Shown: in pieces, positions 43,064 to 53,947 of the stretch | Position numbering within the stretch: the stretch's first letter is position 1 | Layout of the letters: each line of letters opens with the position of its first letter | Assembly: GCA_949592205.1 (NCBI GenBank) | Contig: CATIUR010000001.1 | Coordinates: forward strand, 339,517,250 to 339,581,249 | Reading direction: 5' to 3' | Length of the DNA: 64,000 nucleotides | Source: Helichrysum umbraculigerum | Taxonomy: Eukaryota; Streptophyta; Magnoliopsida; Asterales; Asteraceae | The notes under the pieces: generated by a model | Databases searched by the model: none | What the model was told of the DNA's origin: nothing | Seen by the model: the letters and a program-made list of their open reading frames with translations, nothing else | Made by a program: the position numbers and the translations under genes

Positions 43064-46000
43064 TTATGACAAATTGATCATACCAATACTAGTAACCAAG
43101 AATGTAAATCTGCCTACATCAAAAGCTTTTGTAAACAGATCAGCAAACTGATTATCAGTATGAACTTTCAAAATTTGAATAAGTCTTTTCTCGTTACAGT
43201 CTCTAATGAAATGATATATGATTTCAATATGTTTTGTTTTAGAATGTTTAACGGGGTTATTAATAATACTGATTGCAGAGCTATTATCAATAAAAATAGG
43301 AGTATTAAGAAAGGTAAAACCGTAATCTAACATCTGATTCTGAATCCATAGCACTTGAGCACAGCAACTTGCAGCTGCTACATATTCTGCCTCTGCTGTA
43401 GATGTAGATACAGTGGTTTGTTTTTTGCATTGCCATGAAACCAATCGTTCTCCCAAAAATTGACAACCTCCTGATGTAGATTTCCTGTCCAGATTAGCTC
43501 CTCCATAATCACTATCTGTGTAAGCTATCAGATCAAAAGAAGTAAACTTTGGATACCAAAGGCCCAATTTTGGTTGACCCTTTAAATATCTAAATATTCT
43601 TTTGACTGCTAGAAGATGTGATAGCTTTGGATTAGCTTGAAATCTTGCACATAAACACACTGAAAACATGATGTCAGGCCTTGATGAAGTGAGATACATA
43701 AGTGACCCGATCATTGATCTGTAAAGATGTTCATCCACACTCTCCCCCTCAAGATCTGCATGTAATTTCTTGTTTGTCTCCACTGGTGTGCTTGCAACTT
43801 TAGCATCTTTGTACCCAAACCGATCCAGTATATCATTAACATACTTACTTTGATGAATAAAGATTCCTTCTTTCTGTTGCTTTACTTGCAGCCCCAAGAA
43901 AAATGTTAATTCCCCCATGGAGCTCATCTTGAACTTTTCATGCATCAATGATTCAAACTCCTTGCAAAGACTATCCTTTGTTGAACCAAATATGATATCA
44001 TCTACATAGACTTGAACCAGTAGTATATCATTCTTAATTCTTTTAGTAAACAAAGCTTTATCTATTGCACCCCTTTTGAATCCATTCTGCAACAGATAAT
44101 CTGAAAAAGTATCATACCAGGCTCTAGGTGCTTGATGTAAGCCATAAAGAGCTTTATCCAGTTTGAAAACTTTATCAGGATACTTAGAATCTTCAAACCC
44201 TGGTGGTTGACATACATAGACCTCTTCCTGTATAGTGCCATATAGAAAAGCACTCTTAACATCCATCTGATACACAATGAATCCCTTGAATGAAGCATAA
44301 GCCAAAAACAATCTAATTGCCTCTATTCTTACAACAGGTGCAAAAACCTCATCATAATCAATCCCCTCTTCTTGTGAATACCCCTGTGCAACCAATCTAG
44401 CCTTGTTTTTGATCACTATACCTCTTTCATCCTTCTTGTTTTTGAAAATCCATTTAGTACCAATTGCCCTCTTCCCTTTAGGCAAATCAACCAATGTCCA
44501 GACTTCCTGAATCTTAAACTGAAGCAACTCCTCTTGCATAGCTTCAATCCAACTAGGATCTCTCAAAGCTTCAGTAACCTTCTTTGGTTCTGTTTGAGAC
44601 AGAAAACAGGCAAACAAAGAAGTATTAACAGCTTCTGTATCAAGATTTACTTCTTCCTCATTTGCTGAAGCTTCAAACACCTGACTTTGATTTCTTGTTT
44701 TAACAGCAGATTCAATATCTCCTATTACATTCTCAAGTGGATGATCTTTATGAGTAATGTATTTAGATGCTGCTGTTTCTTGAATTCCCACCTCCAAGTT
44801 GGTAAAATTTCCTTCTTGACCAGACTCACTACTTGACACTTCTCTTGCAATTCTTTTTGACAAAGGAGTAGAGCTCATCAAATGTAGATAATTCATTTGT
44901 TCCTGCTCTGTGTCAAGATGCTTTGTTGGTGTTTGATCAACATCAACACCTGCCTTTGTATTCTTCTGTACTGGACTCATATCACTGTCTTCTGTACTGT
45001 CTTCCATGACTGGTCTATCAGAATCATCAACATGAGTAAATGATGTTTCATCTGATTTTCCTGTTTCAAGATTCTGTGATGTCTTTGGTTGATCAGTATC
45101 AAACACTTCTGGGGGATCAGGAGACCAAATTGGAAATAATATGTATTCCAATGAATCCTTCTTCATTCCAGCTGATATTCCTGAGTTTGCTCTACTTTCT
45201 CCATCACCTGTTCCTGCACTTGTACCTGCACTAGGATCCACATTTGTATATCTAAAAGCAGTATTAAGTGCATCAATATCAAACAGTGATTCAGGACCTT
45301 TTCCCTCAGGATTAACAGTGTTTTCATTAAAAGTGATGTGCATTGATTCTTCTATGATTCTGGTCCTTTGATTGAATACCCTATAAGATTTACTTTGAAT
45401 AGAATAACCAACAAATATCCCCTCATCAGCCTTACTCTGAAACTTACCTAAGTGATCTTTGGTATTTAAGATTGTACAAGGACACCCAAAAGATTTTAAG
45501 AAACTAACCAAAGGCTTTCTCTTAAACAACAGTTCATATGGTGTCTTGTTATGAGGCTTAACAACTAATACTCTATTCTGAACATAGCAAGCTGTGCTAA
45601 CTGCCTCTGCCCAAAAGGACATAGGTAGCTTTGCATCAGATAGCATGGTTCTAGCAGCCTCAATCAGTGTCCTATTCCTCCTTTCAGCTACTCCATTTTG
45701 TTGAGGAGTTCTAGGTGCACTAAATTCTCTCTTAATACCTTTAACTTCACAGAATTTATCCATCTCATGATTTTTAAATTCTGTTCCATTATCACTTCTG
45801 ATGATCTTTACTCTTCTATCCAATTGATTTTCCATCTTAGTTATAAATGATCTAAGTATTTCACCTGTCTCATCCTTTGTCCTAAGAAAGAAAACCCATG
45901 TAAATCTAGTGTAATCATCAATAATCACAAGGCAGTAAGACTTTTTCCCCATACTACTTATACTGGTTGGTCCAAATAAGTCCATATGCAATAAGTGTAA

Positions 46001-46636
46001 GGGTGTGCTATTTGTGTTCACAGATTTGAACTTAAATGAGGATTTGTGTTGCTTTCCCTTTTTACAAGAAACACAATGATCATCACATGAATAGACCTTT
46101 TCAGGCAAACCTCTAACAAGCTTGTTTTTGACAAGTTTATTAATGGTTTTGAAATTCATGTGACACATCCTCCTATGCCACAATTCAGATTCATTTACAC
46201 TTGCTTTCGAAATAAGACAGTTTAAATCAGGTTGAGGTGTCATATTTACTAAGTCACACTTATATACATTATCTTGCCTTGGAATTCTCATCAAAATCAT
46301 GTTTTCTGGTATTTTGAATTCCTTGGACAAGATAAGGCATTCAGTGTCAGTAAAATGAACTGGGTTCTTTTTATCTGTGATTTGACTCACACTTAGTAAA
46401 TTATACCTCAGTTGTTCTACAAAATAAACATTATCAAAACTTAGCTTTTCACTCTGAACTGTTCATTTCCCTGTGATCCTTCCTCCTTTTGGATTGCTTC
46501 CAAAAGCTACATATCCTCCATCAAAAGATTTGAAATCCTGAAGCTTTTCTTTGTCTCCAGTCATGTGCCTTGAGCATCCACTATCAATATGCCATAAGCT
46601 CTTTGGCTTGCCCTGCACACACAGTCAAAAAGAGAA
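43064..46636 (-). CDS. pol: Copia-3 protease, integrase, RT and RNase H
   Basis: One frame from the stop at 46637-46639 to 43064, broken only by TGA at 46625-46627 and 46463-46465; the uninterrupted part is 1,108 codons. Order: aspartic protease (WHIDSGCSRHMTG, DSG active site near 46590), integrase with HHCC finger (HRRMCHMNF to CVSCKKGK) and catalytic D, D, E (HMDLFGP, RSDNGTEF, NGVAERRNRTL), Copia RT (KNKARLVAQGYSQ, YQMDVKSAFLYG, YVDD box in VQVYVDDIIFG), and RNase H (YTDSDYGG, STAEAEYVA, IDNSSAI, LADLF-type end FADLFTKAF). All catalytic residues I can check are present. It would copy the element's RNA inside virus-like particles and insert the DNA. Confidence 0.93.
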
Positions 46637-47041
46637 TTAATTTCTCTTGGGAACCCAAACCAATTTGGCTTTGGGTTTCCCATGTGCATTCACATATTCA
46701 ACTTTCTTGAAGATTATTGATTGTGATGCACTGTTGGTATTTGGATCTGTTAATTTATCAGACTTAATAGGTGTCCAAATCCAACTTATTTTAGACTTAA
46801 CAGTGTTCTTTGGCTTAACAGTTTTAACTGTTTTACCAATTGAAGATTCAGTGTTAATTTTGTAAATTCTGTTTTTGTATTTAGTTACCACTGTTTTAGT
46901 CTTTGAGCTTTTGGCTAATTTTGTTATTACTGCTGCAGTAGATTTACCTGTAACAGTGTTTAACATGGTAGCCTTTGAGTTTATCTTCTGAACTCTGGCA
47001 GTATGATTAACTTTTGATTTAAAATTTTGTTTGTTAATCAT
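46637..47041 (-). pseudogene. Lys/Thr-rich gag-protease linker of Copia-3
   Basis: Same frame as gag and pol, cut off by the TAG at 47060-47062 above and the TAA at 46637 below. It is very basic (repeats of KTVKTVKPKNTVKSK type) and ends SWIWTPIKSD, then VEYVNAHGKPKAKLVWVPKRN, the segment that in related elements leads directly into the protease. Read with those neighbours it is part of one gag-pol polyprotein now divided by stops. Confidence 0.8.
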
Positions 47042-47059
47042 ATTTGCTTTTGTCCATGA

Positions 47060-49363
47060 CTATTTTCTAATCCTTTGAACATTCTCAGGATTATGATAAC
47101 AGTCATATTGAAGATGACCCATTTTTCCACATATAAAGCAAGACATTTCTTTAATCACAGTAACATTATTACCCAGTTTTTGTGAAATCATTTGATTCCA
47201 ATTTCTTTGATTACCTCTGGGTTTTTGATTTTGAAAACTCTGTGAAGAGGAAGTACTTGCTTTACATTTACAATTAACACAGTTATTCACAACAGATTCA
47301 ACAACAGGTTTAGTAACTGAATTAACTGTATTACTAACATATCCTAACCCATGTTTAGATTTGTTAGTATTCAAGCTCACCTTCTCTAAGTCCAGTTTAA
47401 CCTTTTCCTTAAACATTTTCTTACCCTCTTCTAGTTTATCAGTTTTAAGATTAGAAACTAGATCAGAAATTACTCTCTTCACATCCTCACATGTCGACTC
47501 AGACTTAGATGATTCAGATTTTACACTCTTCTCACTCTCAGATGTCCTATCACTCTGATCATCTTCCTCAGTCCAATCACTAATCTCACCTTCTACAAAC
47601 AGCTCATTATCTGATAAAATTTTAATTGGATCAGCCTTTTTAACCTCATCTGTCATTCCTCTTTTAAGTGAATTGATATCAATTTCACTTTTAGGAGGAA
47701 AGTAGGTGTGATTATAAGGTGGAGGTACATTATTGTACCCTAATCCAGTTTTGATTTTATCATGGATCTGTGAATCAATAAGTTTATTGACACTCTTAGA
47801 AGCATATTCTAATTTATTTACATCAAGTCTTATGCTATCTCTTTCACATGTGACCTCAGTAAGTTTCTTAGATAACAACTCGACTTTATCTTTAAAGGTG
47901 TCTCTCTCCCACCTAGCATATTCAATGTCATATTTAAACTGTGTTGCATTGACTTCATATGCCTTTATTTGATTTTCTAGATTTTCAATGACTGCTATGG
48001 TATGTTTACTTTTGATTTCCCATTGTTTTAGTTCCTCACACACTTTTATATTATGATCCCTGTAATGTTTAACAGTTTGTTTACAAACAGCAGAACATAA
48101 TTTATTTTGTACCTCTGTAGGAACTTCTGACTTTTTGTCAGATTCTGCAATGGCCATGAGACATTGATTCTTCACTACATGTTCTTCTTGATCACTCCAG
48201 TCCCATCCACATCCATCCATAGACACCAATGCATTTGCTGAGGCACCCTGAATTGGAATGTTTCTGGTTTGAGTTCCATTGTTTCCAGCTCTCTGACCAT
48301 TACCATTCTGCTCTTGCCTTGGGTTTCTGCATTCTCTGGCAAAGTGTCCCATCTTGTGACAGTTGAAACACTCAATCTTGCTCTTATCAAACCAATTTGC
48401 ATCATTCCTCTTGTATGCAAAGTTGTTCCTACCAGTCCTCTGCATGAACCTTTTTGCTCTCTGAGTAATCAAAGCAATTTGCCACTTAATGTCCATCTCC
48501 TCTAGATCATAACCATCAAATTGTTCCAGATCTTCATTAGTAAGTGAAGAATTCACATTACTTGCAAAGAAAGATTCTAATATCTGATCATTAGAACTGT
48601 TTGATGATGATCCTGCTCCTCCTGAAACATAAGTAGAACCCATTTGACTTGATTCTACCTTTGTTCCAGCCATAGACATAAAAGCAGCATTATGACTATA
48701 TCCAGTTGCTTGCTTCTTACTTTCCACCTCAGACTCAAAGTTCCTCAGATCATTGTATATATCTTCTAATTCCTTAACTTCAATGTCTGAACTCTGCCTC
48801 AATCCAACAGTATAGATTGTCCATTCATCACCTAATGATCTTAAGAACTTTCTGTTAAGATCTTCTTTGTCAATCTTAACCTTGTGATTTTCCAATTCTC
48901 CAACTAATTTAGTAAACCTATCAAAGGTTTGAGTTAGAGTTTCAGTTTTCACATGGCTAAAATTTTCAAATTGTTGCTTTAACAGAGATCTTTTATTCTT
49001 TTTGGTGTTATCATTACCACCAAACCTCTTCTCAATCGCCTCCATTAGTACCTTGGGATCTTCACAAGAATCAAATCTGCTCTGATGCTCATTCAGAATG
49101 GATAGCAACAGAGTACTAAGAGCCTTGTACTCAGTAGATCTGATTTTCCTCTCTGCTTCAGATGTTGGTGGTGCTCTTGGCTGCTTTACTCCATCACCAT
49201 CAAGCGTTACTGGAATACCATTAACAACAACTTCCCACATCTGATAATCCGTGAGAAGCATATATTGCCTGATTCTGACCTTCCATAGGTCAAACTCATC
49301 AGGTTTAAGCATTGGAATCTTTGTTGCTTGAATTCCTTCATTGCCTTCAGTCGCCATTGACAT
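47060..49363 (-). CDS. gag: Copia-3 gag
   Basis: The ATG at 49363 (MSMATEGNEG) is chosen over a TTG one codon upstream. The N-terminal third is the Copia gag domain: KPDEFDLWKVRIRQYMLLTDYQMWEVV, RSTEYKALSTLLLSIL, LKQQFENFSHVKTETLTQTFDRFTKLVGEL, FLRSLGDEW. A first CCHC knuckle follows (CFNCHKMGHFAREC), then a long coiled-coil of about 120 residues, an acidic Ser/Glu block (TSESEKSVKSESSKSES), and a second CCHC knuckle (CFICGKMGHLQYDC) close to the end. It would form the particle shell and bind element RNA. It is unusually long (about 767 codons) because of the coiled-coil insert, as in SIRE elements. Confidence 0.92.
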   Translation of the reverse strand: MSMATEGNEGIQATKIPMLKPDEFDLWKVRIRQYMLLTDYQMWEVVVNGIPVTLDGDGVKQPRAPPTSEAERKIRSTEYKALSTLLLSILNEHQSRFDSCEDPKVLMEAIEKRFGGNDNTKKNKRSLLKQQFENFSHVKTETLTQTFDRFTKLVGELENHKVKIDKEDLNRKFLRSLGDEWTIYTVGLRQSSDIEVKELEDIYNDLRNFESEVESKKQATGYSHNAAFMSMAGTKVESSQMGSTYVSGGAGSSSNSSNDQILESFFASNVNSSLTNEDLEQFDGYDLEEMDIKWQIALITQRAKRFMQRTGRNNFAYKRNDANWFDKSKIECFNCHKMGHFARECRNPRQEQNGNGQRAGNNGTQTRNIPIQGASANALVSMDGCGWDWSDQEEHVVKNQCLMAIAESDKKSEVPTEVQNKLCSAVCKQTVKHYRDHNIKVCEELKQWEIKSKHTIAVIENLENQIKAYEVNATQFKYDIEYARWERDTFKDKVELLSKKLTEVTCERDSIRLDVNKLEYASKSVNKLIDSQIHDKIKTGLGYNNVPPPYNHTYFPPKSEIDINSLKRGMTDEVKKADPIKILSDNELFVEGEISDWTEEDDQSDRTSESEKSVKSESSKSESTCEDVKRVISDLVSNLKTDKLEEGKKMFKEKVKLDLEKVSLNTNKSKHGLGYVSNTVNSVTKPVVESVVNNCVNCKCKASTSSSQSFQNQKPRGNQRNWNQMISQKLGNNVTVIKEMSCFICGKMGHLQYDCYHNPENVQRIRK

Positions 49364-49440
49364 CAAAACTTAATATATGAACTAAAACTCAAATACTAAT
49401 ACTAATTATCCCAGATCTTCCTGTCTTCAAAGCTTCACAA

Positions 49441-49452
49441 GCTCTGATACCA
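49441..49452 (-). other. Primer binding site of Copia-3
   Basis: GCTCTGATACCA, complement of TGGTATCAGAGC, which pairs with the 3' end of initiator tRNA-Met, three bases from the LTR end at 49456. Confidence 0.92.
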
Positions 49453-49455
49453 CTT

Positions 49456-50697
49456 TGTTAGTCCCTGTTTAACTTAATAAACAATCTTATGTAATAAGCC
49501 TTGAATATATTATTGAGAAGTTGCGGAATCACACTCAATAATATTAAGAAGATCAACGAATATTAATTAATATAATGAACACAATAATATACCGAAAGCT
49601 TCAATCTTATTAATGATATAAGACGAATACACTTGATGTATTAGGGTTACAGAAAACCTTGAAGCTGCGCAATTAACATTAACCTATCTAGGTCTAAAGG
49701 ATCTCTATTTATAACACATAGAGTCCTATACAATCTCCTACGAATATGGAATAAAATAACTTCCATAACCGACTCATACTTATCACAAAATCATAAACAG
49801 TTGTAACTACCATTCTGAAGTAAACAGTTGTAACTGTTACACATTCAGTGGTAACTGCTTCAATTGTAATATAAGACTAAGTACAAATATATAATCAGTG
49901 TTAACTGTTTCATATATAACTAACAGTTACAAATACATAAGCAGTTTTAACTACTTACAGACACATAACTATCAGTTGTAATCTATCTTCAATCAGTTGT
50001 AACACTTGTCTTCTCTTCAGTTTTCTTCTATCAGTTGTATCTTCGTAAAGACAGTTTTAACCTTCAAAACAAACAGTTTTAATCACTTGTACTCTGTCTT
50101 CTCATCAACGAATATTAATTAATATAATGAACACAATAATATACCGAAAGCTTCAATCTTATTAATGATATAAGACGAATACACTTGATGTATTAGGGTT
50201 ACAGAAAACCTTGAAGCTGCGCAATTAACATTAACCTATCTAGGTCTAAAGGATCTCTATTTATAACACATAGAGTCCTATACAATCTCCTACGAATATG
50301 GAATAAAATAACTTCCATAACCGACTCATACTTATCACAAAATCATAAACAGTTGTAACTACCATTCTGAAGTAAACAGTTGTAACTGTTACACATTCAG
50401 TGGTAACTGCTTCAATTGTAATATAAGACTAAGTACAAATATATAATCAGTGTTAATTGTTTCATATATAACTAACAGTTACAAATACATAAGCAGTTTT
50501 AACTACTTACAGACACATAACTATCAGTTGTAATCTATCTTCAATCAGTTGTAACACTTGTCTTCTCTTCAGTTTTCTTCTATCAGTTGTATCTTCGTAA
50601 AGACAGTTTTAACCTTCAATACAAACAGTTTTAATCACTTGTACTCTGTCTTCTCATCAGAACTTCAACTCAGACTTGAAACAGTTTTGACCCAACA
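49456..50697 (-). repeat. 5' LTR of Copia-3 with internal tandem duplication
   Basis: 1,242 bp against 690 bp for the 3' LTR. The excess is exactly one extra copy of a 552-bp segment: 49556-50107 and 50108-50659. The joint is at ATCA, present at both edges of the segment in the normal LTR (near 38555 and 39107). As a result this LTR carries two TATA boxes (about 49707 and 50259) and twice the number of CAGTNNTAAC motifs. Confidence 0.92.
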
Positions 50698-50933
50698 CAT
50701 GATCACCAACGAACTTTCAAATTTCGTGTCGAAGTCACCAATCTACTTTTACCTACGGGTTGGAGATCGCCAACATACTTTTAATATGGAGTTAAGATCG
50801 CCAATAAAAATTACAAAGAAATTCATTTTTTGAAATTTCGTTGGTGATTATGGTAATAAAACCGGTTGATTGGTGATCTCGAAACAAAAAGGAGAGTACA
50901 TTGGCGATCGTTGACTTAAACCCTAATTAGAAC

Positions 50934-51657
50934 TATTTGAAAGCTTCCAAAGGCGATTGATACTCATTAAAGAAATTGAGATGAACAATTTTGTTCTATC
51001 ATGGGTTAAGGATTGAAGCATCTTAATGATGTAATATTTGTGCCCCAATAGATACCTATATAAGATGTGTTAGTAAGACTTTGGGCTAACGACATTCACT
51101 AAGCACTTTAATGGTTGTGATTATTTGAATCATTTCGACCCCGAAGGATGAAAAGGAAATTAGTGATTAAGAAATATAGTATTAAATTATCATTGGGCGT
51201 TGAGATTTATAACTAGTCATACGAGACAATTTTTGTTGGCGAGATATAACTTGTATCTTTTGAAAGGCATTCGTTGTGTTGCGTAAACATAACACACGTA
51301 AGAAATGATACACCGATGGTGATAAAGCCATGACTTATTTTGTGAAAGTGATAATTTACTCATGGATTGAGAAAGAGTAAAATGTGATGATATTATCCGT
51401 CAACAAGTTTTGTAAAAGTGATTAGATCAAGTGATGTGCTCATCAGGGGGAGATAATACGCGTTGCACTCTTTTTCCCTTGACTATGATTTTGTCCCACT
51501 GGGTTTTTCTAGTAAGGTTTTTAATGAGGCAACATCCCCAAGCGTATTGAAATAATTATGTACTCTTTTTCCTTCATTAGATTTTTGTCCCTTCGGGTTT
51601 TATCTAGTAAGGTTTTAACGAGGCATAATCTTTATACAATGGACATTCAAGGGGAAG
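50934..51657 (+). pseudogene. 3' end of Copia-1 interior
   Basis: Frame-less remains. The last part, with TCAGGGGGAGATAATACGCG near 51444, then TGACTATGATTTTGTCCCAC and TGGGTTTTTCTAGTAAGGTT (repeated once more downstream in variant form), is the characteristic 3' untranslated end of one group of plant Copia elements. The polypurine tract TTCAAGGGGAAG is at 51646-51657, directly before the 3' LTR. Confidence 0.65.
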
Positions 51658-51853
51658 TGTTATGGATAAATATGGAATGGATGTCCATATCCATAAGATA
51701 GAGTTCGTATTGTATTAGAAGATTAGTTACTTGTAGAATAAGTTATCTTGTAATTATAAATATACCTCCTTGGTGAGATGAATAATACAATTCTATTTTC
51801 GGTTTCTCTATATTGTTCTTGTTCTTCTCCTTGTTCTTTATTATTTTACAACA
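51658..51853 (+). repeat. 3' LTR of Copia-1
   Basis: 196 bp, TGTTATGG to ACAACA, followed by CTTAC (51854-51858), the partner of 24073-24077. Confidence 0.9.
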
Positions 51854-51858
51854 CTTAC

Positions 51859-52685
51859 AGTATTTTGAGTGCATACTTTTTGTCGGTACTTTTTAAAATG
51901 TTTTTTTTTATTTTGCATAACCTTTTTACTCATGTCCGAGCTATTTAGTGAATTCTTCAAATTGATGGCTTCTAATTAATTAAAGAATGGTCGTTTGGGG
52001 AATTAAGGGTCATCTACCCTAACTATAGTGTAATTACTAATATCTAAAATGCTAGTATTACTAGAAAATATTATATTATTTTGTTATGAGACGTAATTGT
52101 AGTTAAATTCAATTTTATATCATTTTATTAAAGTGTGTATCTACCTACTCATGAAATGAGATGCATTTTTACTATTCATCTGACACTTGGAACTTTTTTA
52201 TTGGTTCATCAAACTAATATACTCCAATGAATATTTCTTTTAAACAAGAAATCTACAACCGTTTTTTTTCTATCCTCGGTAGAATGACACGTTTTGCCTT
52301 CTTATTAGCAAGCAAGTAGCTATCTGTATGTATTAGACTCTTAGGAATCAGCCACGTGTTAAAATTGTGTGACTCAGCTCTAACATCTTTATGTCTATTT
52401 GTGTGTTGTTTGCCTTATTTTTCATGTTTCTCTTCTTCTCACAATCGATTGGTGTTGTGAGTGAAGGTGAGATTACATTTTTATTTTTCTCTTTAATGCC
52501 AATTTTTTGTTGACTATTGTACGTTTTGTTTAGAACTCTTATCTTGGTAAGTACTGTATCTATTATTCCTTACTCCTAATATCTTAAAGTGGTTGGCTTT
52601 CATGATCTCAAGCTTTGTTTTGGATGATTGGCAATACTTTTATACATGATGATGGAGAAACATGATCAAGCATAAAATTTATACC
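51859..52685. other. Unassigned intergenic DNA
   Basis: AT-rich with no conserved frame. A G-box-like CCACGTG (near 52350) is followed by a pyrimidine-rich stretch, which could be the remains of a promoter, but no gene follows before the Tat LTR at 52686. ATACC at 52681-52685 would be the left target duplication of that element. Confidence 0.4.
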
Positions 52686-53269
52686 TGAGTGCTAGAGGGT
52701 TGGATCCGATTCGATGCCCTCCGTGACTTACGCGGATAACCCGTTGGAGTGTATAGAACGAAACCAAGGGTGGCGTGAATCGGCGACGAGAAGATGAATA
52801 GTGATCTTCTCTTACGGATTAGGGTTTTTGTGTGATAATGAAGGTGAAATATTTGGAGGTGCTTGAGGGTGAACACTGTTCATCCCCTTGTATTTATAGT
52901 AAGGACAATTCATGCCCTAGGGTAAACTTGAAGGCCAAGTTTTGCCACACGTCATGATCCCTCATCATCTGATAATGCCTATCGTACGACTGTGATTGTT
53001 CCTTTTTGCGCGTGGACCCCCTGCAATGACGTGGCCCAATAGTAATGAAGGATTAAAACCCTTGTCGGCTTACAGGGGACCACCGCTAACGTTGGTGATC
53101 CCCTGAATTACATTGTCGTGGGCCAAGGGGACATGAACCCTAGCTTGATGGGCCGCTATATACATTGGGCCTTTCTGGCTGGGCCTTTCCTGATGGGCCT
53201 TTCCGGATAGGCCTTTTCTGCCTATTTGGGCCATGTATAAAACATTTTTAGGCCTTGTTATATGGTACA
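52686..53269 (-). repeat. 3' LTR of Tat element
   Basis: Plus-strand ends are TGAGTGCTAGAGG and TATGGTACA; the polypurine tract (complement TTAAGTCCCCCCAG) adjoins at 53270-53289. TATA box near 52890 (complement of CTATAAATAC). The left end is inferred from the TG and from homology, since no second LTR is in view. The U5 part shares a module with 8487-8575. Confidence 0.7.
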
Positions 53270-53947
53270 TGATTAAGTCCCCCCAGTTTAGTAGGCTGGT
53301 GTAATCACCAGGGAACTAAACTCCTTATCTCAGATCAGGAACACTCCTCAGGTAAGGTACTTCCATTTTTTATGTCTTTCTGCTTCTGGAAACGATTTTG
53401 TGTTCTGGATAGGCGAATGCTTTGGACATTTCGTGGCATTCGTCTTTTCTATTGCTCCAGAGGATGGTGTTATCAGGAGCTACGTGGAATGTTTCTGGCC
53501 ATGAGAGTTTGACTGACGGCGTCTCATCAACTTGTCAGAAAAGAGAGGTGTATCCGAGATGTGTCAGGTACTGTTGTCGGTTGGGTGTCCTTGGGTAGCG
53601 TGTAATGCGTTACAAGGGCGCGTGAGGCATTAAATATGCCAGTTGTCCGTTTGTATTCCTGGGTTTGGTGTGATAACCGTACATGTGTAGGGTCCTGATG
53701 AAGGCCCATTGGCCCATGGGCCTGTGGCGGTTATCCATGCTGCTATAATTAGGGATTTACCCCTTTTCTTTTTCCTTACGCGCTTATTTGTTTTCAAAAG
53801 TTTCTTCTATTCTCTCTGCTCTGCAAATCCGGCAAAAGTTTTCATCGGATTCTTCCATTCTTAGCACTCCGGCCGTTTTAGGTTCGTATTCTGCTTACGT
53901 ACTTGCATTTTATTGTATTTTTCTTGTGTATTTTTACGGAGGTAGTC

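Larger units (their letters stand above)
38459..50697 (-). mobile_element. SIRE-like Copia element (Copia-3), minus strand
   Basis: Bounded by LTRs 38459-39148 (3') and 49456-50697 (5'), both TGTTAGTCC to CCAACA in plus orientation, with the perfect duplication CATGA (38454-38458 and 50698-50702). The primer site GCTCTGATACCA (complement of TGGTATCAGAGC) is at 49441-49452, and the polypurine tract (complement ATCTCCCCCT) at 39149-39158. On the minus strand: gag, protease, integrase, RT, RNase H, then a large third ORF before the 3' LTR, which defines the SIRE or agrovirus group of Copia. Five point lesions in all (four stops in gag-pol and one frameshift in the third ORF) separate it from full coding capacity, so it is fairly young. 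Confidence 0.93.
38382..50924. mobile_element. MITE interrupted by Copia-3
   Basis: Joined across the insertion (38382-38458 and 50703-50924) this is about 300 bp with inverted repeats of about 95 bp, AGGGTTTAAGTCAACGATCG at one end and its near-complement at the other. AATTAGAAG (38373-38381) and AATTAGAAC (50925-50933) form a 9-bp duplication with one mismatch, so Mutator type is likely. The insertion site of Copia-3 is within the left arm. Confidence 0.85.
24078..51853 (+). mobile_element. Old Copia element swollen to 27.8 kb (Copia-1)
   Basis: Short LTRs, 24078-24286 and 51658-51853, both TGTTATGG to ACAACA, are flanked by the perfect duplication CTTAC (24073-24077 and 51854-51858). A primer site follows the left LTR and a polypurine tract precedes the right one, so it is plus-strand. 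Only about 6 kb is its own sequence. Pol survives as frame-less remnants at about 37190-38340 and 50925-51657. The rest is a Mutator-type MITE, an 8-kb Mutator-like element, a LTR-like tract, two further MITEs, and a third MITE hit by a 12-kb SIRE-like element. Confidence 0.9.

Noticed and set aside
49441..49452. Part of a tRNA gene
   Set aside because: It is the 12-base primer site complementary to initiator tRNA-Met, with no tRNA fold around it.
52317..52560. Possible host gene promoter (G-box, pyrimidine-rich leader)
   Set aside because: No coding sequence follows before the Tat LTR, so a promoter call is unsupported.
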